DNA of 64,000 nucleotides from Amoebidium appalachense (Eukaryota > Ichthyosporea), in contig CAVNZM010000002.1 in NCBI GenBank assembly GCA_963693365.1, forward strand, positions 2,666,001 to 2,730,000, in the 5' to 3' direction. Numbering within the stretch: the stretch's first letter is position 1; the number at the start of each line of letters is the position of its first letter. Of this stretch, positions 50,717 through 64,000 are shown in pieces. The position numbers were made by a program, and so were the translations under genes. The notes beneath the pieces were generated by a model that saw nothing but the letters and a program-made list of their open reading frames with translations, made no database searches and was not told the origin of the DNA.

Positions 50717-51143
50717 ACAAAAAAAAAAAAAAAAAAAAGCAATAACAACAACCCACCAACCCACCACCACCACGAAAAAAAAAAATCTAAAGAAAAAAAA
50801 ACAACACGAACAGATGAAAACGATCTCGGAATCCCCGGCGCCACCAAACATAGCATTCGAAACTTACAGGGCCAGTAGCATAATCATTGATCAGCCATTG
50901 ATAAAATGTGGTGTACATACAATTTGCCACCATTCATAATTGCGATGTATGCCATAGCGTATGATGTTTGTTTATGTCGACATTTGTCACGGGATGTTAC
51001 GGGGTGGCCTTTTTGTGATGTTTATGTCGACATTTGTACACGTAGATGTCGTCATTCGGTATGTCGTATGCCACTGCTTAGTCATTTATACGGTATGTGC
51101 AAGTAGTCATTTGAAATGTATATGCCGCCTATGTCGTCACACC
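49118..51143. other. Intergenic region between the convergent WH2 and HAUS1 genes
   Basis: Complex sequence to about 50580, then (CT)n, a 41-nt C run (50676-50716) and an A run, then a stretch with several GATGTTTATGTCGACATTTG-like repeats (50960-51060). Both genes must end their 3' UTRs here. No additional gene is supportable. Confidence 0.5.
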
Positions 51144-58274
<7,131 letters not shown>

Positions 58275-58571
58275 GTTCTCTTGGCAACTCACTATCCGAT
58301 TGAGTGACAGAAGAGGTTCAACTGCTTGACAAACTCTCAATACAATAAAACTTTTTACGTTCGGTTTCAAGACTACCTGTGCGATCTTTTCATCGCTCAA
58401 GAAAGCACCACTCAGCCTCCGCTATATTTCACTTCCCAAAACGATCCGTTTAGAGAGTGAGTCCAGGACATGAAAGCTGAGTTTGGCTCCACTACTACAC
58501 CACGACTGGAAAAACTTTAAGGATCCATACATAACCTACACACCAACCTGACTGTACGTGTTTGGCAAAGC
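58275..58571. promoter_or_regulatory. Divergent promoter region, HAUS1 and zinc-finger gene
   Basis: The HAUS1 ATG (minus) and the first possible zinc-finger ATG (plus) are 297 bp apart, or 552 bp using the ATG at 58827. The stretch is free of simple repeats. I see no clear TATA or initiator element, so the assignment rests on gene orientation. Confidence 0.5.
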
Positions 58572-60758
58572 TTGGCTTTCATTTCACACGGTGACCCATC
58601 TTTTGTTTCAGTCGGCTCAGCAGTGAGTCAGCGCCTTGCACCGAGGAGAGCGGAGGGAATTTTTGGCGCCAGAAGCTTATCGCTCTGCATCGATTGGTTG
58701 GGAGCTCTGCAGCTAAAAATAGCACAGGCTCTGCAATGCGCACACGGCTTCAGAAGGCAGAAGCCTTCACGTTTCTGCAAGAAGCAGCATCATGAAAGGG
58801 GACCGTTTTGTGTCATAAGGGCAGAGATGGAAGAACGGCCTTTGAAAAGGGTTAGGACAACGAAGCGCGTGGAAAAATGGGCCGTACATCCACCCCTTCC
58901 ACCACAACCACACCAAGGGCACGAATTTCTCAATAGCGATGGGTTTGTTTTTAGATGCACACGTTCTGGTTGTCCAGAAAAATTTGACACGGGCAAACTT
59001 CTCTCTGATCATATTATAGATTTTCATGGTTTTCCTTCGTCAGAGCCACAGACACACACACCCATAACCGACCCTCGCTGGGTTATCACCGAGCCATTGG
59101 GTGAAAAGGAACTCGAAAGCTCCGATGATGACAGTCCTCCAGTTGAGATAGGTGGTGACACCACGGAAGAAGTTTCAATTCCCACTAATCCGGGTGGTTT
59201 TCTTATTACATCCGTTGCTCCCCCTACGGTACACTGTGACAATGCACTTACAAAGAGCCTCAAGAAGGAACCTCTTGACGTGTGTGTGTGCACCCCCCAA
59301 GCAACACGAACTTCCCGGAGAACTCTCGAACGCATCAGGGCGAGAGAAACTGAGCGTCCAGACACGCCCATGACCGACTTGAAACGCGGATTTTCGCCCA
59401 TTTCTCAAGCTCACTTTGACCCTATAGCAACACCACAATTAGAATCCGACAGTGGGGGGGAGCCATGTCAGACACAGGAGGAAACAGGTGCGGCGCGTTT
59501 AAGTTTTTGCGAACCCCCAGCGGCCGAAAACCCCCCGTCTTCGGATGATGAAGGCCCAACCAAACGTTGGTTTAGCCGCTTAGAAACCTCGAACAACGAT
59601 AAGGAGACACAAGCACCGGTGCAAACGAAAAAATTTTCGTGTCCCCGTTGTGCTACCAAATTACAGTCCGTCTTTGCGCTTGATGATCACCTAGCAACCC
59701 GGCACAAATTTCCAGCGAGTTTTTCTTGCCCGCAGCGTCAGTGTAGCGCTGCCTTTTGCTGTTACCAAGCTCTTGAGTTACACTTGGACACGAAACATAA
59801 ATCCACTGCGTTTCTTTACGCACGAAAATCTAGGCCAAATTCCGAAAATGAGCACGAGAATGAACACGAATGCTCATGCACCGGCGAGAATCCTCACCAG
59901 AGTAGTTCGACCACCACGAGGACAGCATCGGGCGTCTCCCCTCCAAGCACTACGTATAGGTGCGCTTGGAAGGGGTGCACACGTCATTTTTGGTCTGAAC
60001 AGAGTCTGTTTACGCACCTGCAAACAGCGCACTGTGACACGGCTCCGTGGGTGATACCTGCAGAACATGAGATTAGGAAGAGGGAGGAGGAGAATCCTTA
60101 CATTCGAGCAAGTAAATATAGTTTAAGAAACGCCGAATTAGGAGCTTCGGGCATGCTATCGTCACTGAATACGCGAGTATGTTGGACGAATGGGTTGCCG
60201 GGTTCTGGGAGGAGGAAGAGGGCAACACGTTCCAGCGGTGTGGCGTCCTTGCCTTCTCTGTTTTGCAGCGAAACACAGACGGCGATTATTTGCGCGTACC
60301 AGGAACATGGGTGCCTCAAGTACCACTTTTCTCATAGTGAGGCCCGACGCCATGGGTCGAGCTGTCCGTATCGTCCTGGTGGTGAAGCGCGCGATAGCAA
60401 CGATTTTACGGGTGAAGAGGAAAGCAACAATGAATGCATCGATACGGTTTCAGGATCGGGGAGTGATGTTAGTGCGCAAGATGAGGATTCGGAGGAGGAG
60501 GAGGAGGAAGCGATGGAAGGGAGGCGAGGGAAGAGGCCGAGACAAAAGAATTTTTGTTGCCCTGTTCGTTGGTGTGGTCGGGTATTCAAGACGCAAGGTT
60601 GGTTGACGAGACATATGCAAGATGAACACCTGGGAAAGTGCAGAAAACGACCCAGGAAACGGCGCTCGGAAAGGGGAAGTAGCACGGTGAGAACGAGACG
60701 GTCGTATGGTCGGGACGAGGGAGAGAGCTGGGGTGGGAGTGGGTCTGCTTCGGACTGA
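58572..60758 (+). CDS. Single-exon C2H2 zinc-finger protein, 728 aa (643 aa from the ATG at 58827)
   Basis: Nuclear DNA- or RNA-binding protein of unknown target. Approximate positions from the first ATG: finger 1 at 127-151 (CTRSGC...HIIDFH), finger 2 at 355-380 (CPRC...HLATRH), finger 3 at 383-409 (CPQRQC...HLDTKH), finger 4 at 462-488 (CAWKGC...HLQTAH), a degenerate finger at about 572-600 (CAYQEHGC...RRHGSSC), and finger 6 at 660-686 (CPVRWC...HMQDEH). Long acidic/Ser/Pro-rich spacers separate them, with an EEEEEE stretch around 640 and a basic tail. The wide C-x4-C spacing in most fingers resembles AEBP2/JAZF-like or plant-type fingers, but no family match is clear. The first 85 residues look unlike protein, and MEERPLKRVRTTKR at 58827 is the more natural start. 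This is the only intronless protein gene in the window. Confidence 0.85.
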   Translation: MAFISHGDPSFVSVGSAVSQRLAPRRAEGIFGARSLSLCIDWLGALQLKIAQALQCAHGFRRQKPSRFCKKQHHERGPFCVIRAEMEERPLKRVRTTKRVEKWAVHPPLPPQPHQGHEFLNSDGFVFRCTRSGCPEKFDTGKLLSDHIIDFHGFPSSEPQTHTPITDPRWVITEPLGEKELESSDDDSPPVEIGGDTTEEVSIPTNPGGFLITSVAPPTVHCDNALTKSLKKEPLDVCVCTPQATRTSRRTLERIRARETERPDTPMTDLKRGFSPISQAHFDPIATPQLESDSGGEPCQTQEETGAARLSFCEPPAAENPPSSDDEGPTKRWFSRLETSNNDKETQAPVQTKKFSCPRCATKLQSVFALDDHLATRHKFPASFSCPQRQCSAAFCCYQALELHLDTKHKSTAFLYARKSRPNSENEHENEHECSCTGENPHQSSSTTTRTASGVSPPSTTYRCAWKGCTRHFWSEQSLFTHLQTAHCDTAPWVIPAEHEIRKREEENPYIRASKYSLRNAELGASGMLSSLNTRVCWTNGLPGSGRRKRATRSSGVASLPSLFCSETQTAIICAYQEHGCLKYHFSHSEARRHGSSCPYRPGGEARDSNDFTGEEESNNECIDTVSGSGSDVSAQDEDSEEEEEEAMEGRRGKRPRQKNFCCPVRWCGRVFKTQGWLTRHMQDEHLGKCRKRPRKRRSERGSSTVRTRRSYGRDEGESWGGSGSASD

Positions 60759-60798
60759 GAGTGGGTGGGGCTGGTGCTCGTTTCTTGGCCGTTTTTTT

Positions 60799-60870
<72 letters not shown>

Positions 60871-62428
60871 AGTGCAAGGTTAGACTGTAGTAACATATCT
60901 TCTGGATAGGTGATGAAAGGAAGAATTATCACTTTGTGCTTGTAGGTTACGAATGCGCGCGTGTAGTACCAAACAAGTATTGTACCGTAGCATTTGTACG
61001 TCTTGCCTTCCCCCCCCCCCCCCCCCCCACCCACCCACCCACCACCACCACCACTGTCCTCACCACGACAACCACCACCACCACGACAACCACCACCACC
61101 ACCATTACGCTCTCAACTATCGTTTTTATCTGATACCATAGTCTCGCTATGCTTCGTGTTTGTTTCCTACTTTGCCCGACATACGCTATCCCCATGCCAT
61201 GTGTAATCACAAAAATGCGATAACTTTTGGTAGTGATTAGGTGTCCGGTAATGTATTTTAGTCTCAGTATCAGGCTGTGAACGCTTAAGTGTAGTTGTAT
61301 GTATAATGCATATGTATCGAGTGTCTGGTTGATCGTTCTGACGTGTAAGCCCCATCACGACCATCTTTGCTGTTCAAGATGGCCGTGGGCTCCATTGAAA
61401 CGTGCTACATGTTGGTGCCTCTCCTTCTTTCCGGACAACTATGGCAGTTTCGTTTTGCGAAATTATAACATATGTATATAAATATTGAACGTGTGTTTAC
61501 CAGGTTTACCCCCCCCCCCCCCCCCTCCCCACCCCCCCACCCCCCCACCCACCCCCCCCCCTCCCCCCCCCCCCAGGGCTCCCGGAGAGGGCCTTTGATC
61601 CCCAAGCAGACTTGAACAGGCTCGGTCCGCCACCCTCTTCTATCGTGACAACCTCACCCTCTCCCCCAAATCCCCTCTCATAGATTCGTGCAACTTCTTC
61701 GCCTCTCTCTCTCCCCCCCCCCCCCCCCCCAACCCCCAACCCCCCACCCACCCACCCACCCACCCTCCCCTTCCTCTTTCTCTCCCGTGCGTAAATGCTT
61801 ACTTTAAGAATAACTTAGTATGCTCGTCTATGTTTTTGTAGGTTTTCTGAAGTGCGCACGCATATACGTGTGCTTTCCATTGCACGTGCAGATAAACTTT
61901 TTGTGTGTGTGTGTGCACCCTGTTTGTGCTCCTTCCAAATCAATATTGGTTTTTTCCGTTGATTTTTGCAGTATGTTCAACAGTTGTGTATTGTGTAGTA
62001 TCGCTCCGTGCATTATTTAAATTAGCAAGTAATATTGCCTCATAACATGATGCATACAATCTAAGTAACTGGGATATCCATAAACGCAAATGGAAATGGG
62101 GAATCCTTCGTGCACGCGGACATCTAAGTTATAATTTTATTTATTGGCCCATATCCACCCATTATCATGTACATGAACGGTTACCTCTTCTAATATATTG
62201 GGTTGCCACACCAGCATTCCTGTCCTAAAACCTAGGGCCGACCGTAAAACCCGAAACACCACACACACACACACACAAAACAGAATCAAACAAATACTTC
62301 ACAACCGGCACTACCCAATCACAATATATGGTGTGTAAAATAGCTTTATTTCATTGGTCACCATCCGCCCGCACTTCAATGCTTTCTGCCCGTGAAGAAC
62401 AATCAAGCCCCTCCCCGCTTCCGCAAAT
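60759..62428. other. Intergenic region with scattered simple repeats
   Basis: Starts with (GT)n and a 29-nt G run (60804-60869), then an ACCACC-rich tract (61030-61106), C runs (61508-61574, 61712-61729) and complex AT-rich sequence from 61790. No gene is recognisable; a 3' UTR on each side is likely. Confidence 0.5.
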
Positions 62429-62773
62429 TCAGTGAGGTCCCATAGATGCATTGCCAAAAACATCCGCGGTTTTGTCTGCGTCCGCATTCGTATTTACACC
62501 AATCAAATTCGGATTGGTTGATATTTCATTCAGAATGTCTGGAGCTTCATAACTATCATTCAGATTCCCTGTATTTTCAACCGAATTTTCAGATACATCT
62601 CCCATTCTCTGCAGTTGCACATGTGCTTCCTGCCTGTGTTTGCTCATTGAGTCTTCATGCGACTTTTGTCCAATCACCGTGCTTCGTGCATTGCCTGTTT
62701 TGGGCATTCCTAGATCCATGCCCGAATAGGTCTCTCTTGGTTGTTCTGACAATGTTTCAATAGCCATCGTCAT
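62429..62773 (-). CDS. Unidentified C-terminal exon or small protein, 114 codons
   Basis: The exon begins after an acceptor CCCTACAG at 62774-62781 with ATGACGATGGCTATTGAAAC and ends in TGA at 62429. The translation is hydrophilic, rich in Asn, Asp, Glu, Ser and Met (SENSVENTGNLNDSYE), with no recognisable domain, and is probably disordered. Codon content and the absence of repeats look like coding sequence. It may be the last exon of a gene extending to higher coordinates or beyond the window, or a small gene starting at the ATG. I do not recognise it. Confidence 0.4.
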   Translation of the reverse strand: MTMAIETLSEQPRETYSGMDLGMPKTGNARSTVIGQKSHEDSMSKHRQEAHVQLQRMGDVSENSVENTGNLNDSYEAPDILNEISTNPNLIGVNTNADADKTADVFGNASMGPH

Positions 62774-63838
62774 CTGTAGGGAATACCTTAGTAAGTCATG
62801 ATTTGGTCGGTGTACTAATGTTTTGGTTAATGTGTCATCAGTACTCCTGTGTGCCTGTGTGTGCCAGCGTGTGTGTGTGTGTGGGTGCGCACGTGCTGTT
62901 TGGGGGGGGGGGGGGGGGAGGGAGGGAGGAAGACGAGGGGGGAGGGGGGGGAGGGGCGAAGGCGTGGGCGCATGTGTGTGCGCGCGTGCGTGGCGAAGGC
63001 GTGGGCGCATGTGTGTGCGCGCGCACACGCACGCACGCACACACACACACACACACCCACACACCCACACACACACACCCACACACCCGCACCCGCACCC
63101 GCACCCGCACACACCCGCGCACACCCGCACACACACATACACACACACACACACACACACCTCCACTCTCCTTCCTCTTTTAAGTTTTTGTCCATATATT
63201 AATGAATTGTTTGTTTAGAATCGTCTTCTTCCGTTTTGTTATTCTTGGTTATTCCAATAACTTCCTCCTCCTTTTTTGTAACAGTCGCTTGAAATTATGA
63301 CTACTGCAATCCAGTGATTTGACTTCCCATCATCCCAGCATGCATCTCCCCCCCCCCCCCCCCCCCCCTCTAACAACACACACACACACACACCACCACC
63401 GCCACCGCCGCCACCACCACCACCTATCCACCCACCACGGGCCCGGGGAGGGGGGGGGGGGGGGGGGGGGCATGTATGCAAAAGAGGGTGGCAAACATGG
63501 CTGGCAGTACTAAGCTATCTAACTACCTGTATATAACTAATGGCGATAATAATGAGCCATTATTATTATTTTTATATCTGTGCGTATGTGTGTGTGTTTT
63601 TTTTTTTGGGGGGGGGGGGGGGGAGGGGGGGGGGGGGGGGGATGTATGCACAAAAGGGTGGCCAACACTGCAGTCTAGACAAAACATATCTCCCACCCCC
63701 CCCCCCCTCCCCCCCCCCCCCCACACACACCCAGCCCGTTACCCCGTCGTTTCTTTTTTTCATTAATCTTTTTCTTTCCTTTTTTTTTTTTCGGTGGGAT
63801 AAGTGGCTGGGCGCTTTGGTCGGTGGGTGGGTGGCTGG

Positions 63839-63904
<66 letters not shown>

Positions 63905-64000
63905 TGGATGGATGGTGGTGGTGGTGGTGGTGGGGGGGGGGGGGGGGGGGGGAGTATGACAGAGAGGGGGGAAGAGAGCGGGAGGGGGAGGGGGGGGGGG
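62774..64000. other. Repeat-rich end of window
   Basis: GT/CA and GCGTG tracts (62860-63160), C and G runs, ACCGCC repeats, a GATG/GGT repeat near 63905-63930, and a 62-nt G run at 63842-63903. Two stretches starting CATGTATGCAAAAGAGGGTG (63470) and GATGTATGCACAAAAGGGTG (63641) are similar and each follow a G run. This is probably intron sequence of the gene ending at 62429. Confidence 0.5.

Overview
The window is nuclear DNA from an intron-rich eukaryote. The basis for this is that all but one of the complete protein genes are split by GT-AG introns with consistent reading phase. A U6 snRNA gene with a TATA box is present, and the proteins are eukaryote-only (a nucleoporin, a Cbl ubiquitin ligase, an augmin subunit, an actin-regulator-like protein). 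A complete Cbl (TKB + RING) points to a lineage with phosphotyrosine signalling, such as a unicellular relative of animals or an amoebozoan. That is inference, and I cannot name the species.

Layout: NUP35-like nucleoporin (+, 318-6685); nicotinamide riboside kinase-like gene (+, 8222-12926); U6 snRNA (+, 14464-14574); small single-RRM, SLIRP-like gene (-, 15860-20903); Cbl E3 ubiquitin ligase (-, 22545-37480, 17 coding exons, 730 aa); WH2/poly-proline protein resembling MTFR or WASP-family C-termini (+, about 40514-49117); augmin subunit HAUS1 (-, 51144-58274, with one frame break in a C6 run); single-exon C2H2 zinc-finger gene (+, 58572-60758), divergent from HAUS1; an unidentified C-terminal exon (-, 62429-62773). 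Gene structures were assembled by hand by matching splice sites, phase and recalled family sequences. No alignments were run.

The dominant physical feature is simple repeat: (CA/GT)n tracts up to about 275 nt, (GA)n, and C or G homopolymers up to 62 nt. These sit mostly inside introns, while most intergenic gaps are complex sequence. The long low-complexity reading frames (poly His-Thr, Cys-Val, Pro, Gly, Ser-Leu, Arg-Glu) are translations of these repeats and not genes.

A dispersed repeat family of about 300 bp, ending in a poly-C tract, occurs at least 16 times. Every copy I recognise lies in or beside an intron, in the sense orientation of the host gene. Two copies in one gene and a third 19 kb away are nearly identical, so the family has spread recently. 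A separate element of about 490 bp with roughly 40-bp inverted ends lies in an intron of the WH2 gene. Microsatellites, minisatellites and satellite units directly supply several splice sites. The genes do not form one pathway; they are ordinary eukaryotic housekeeping and signalling genes.
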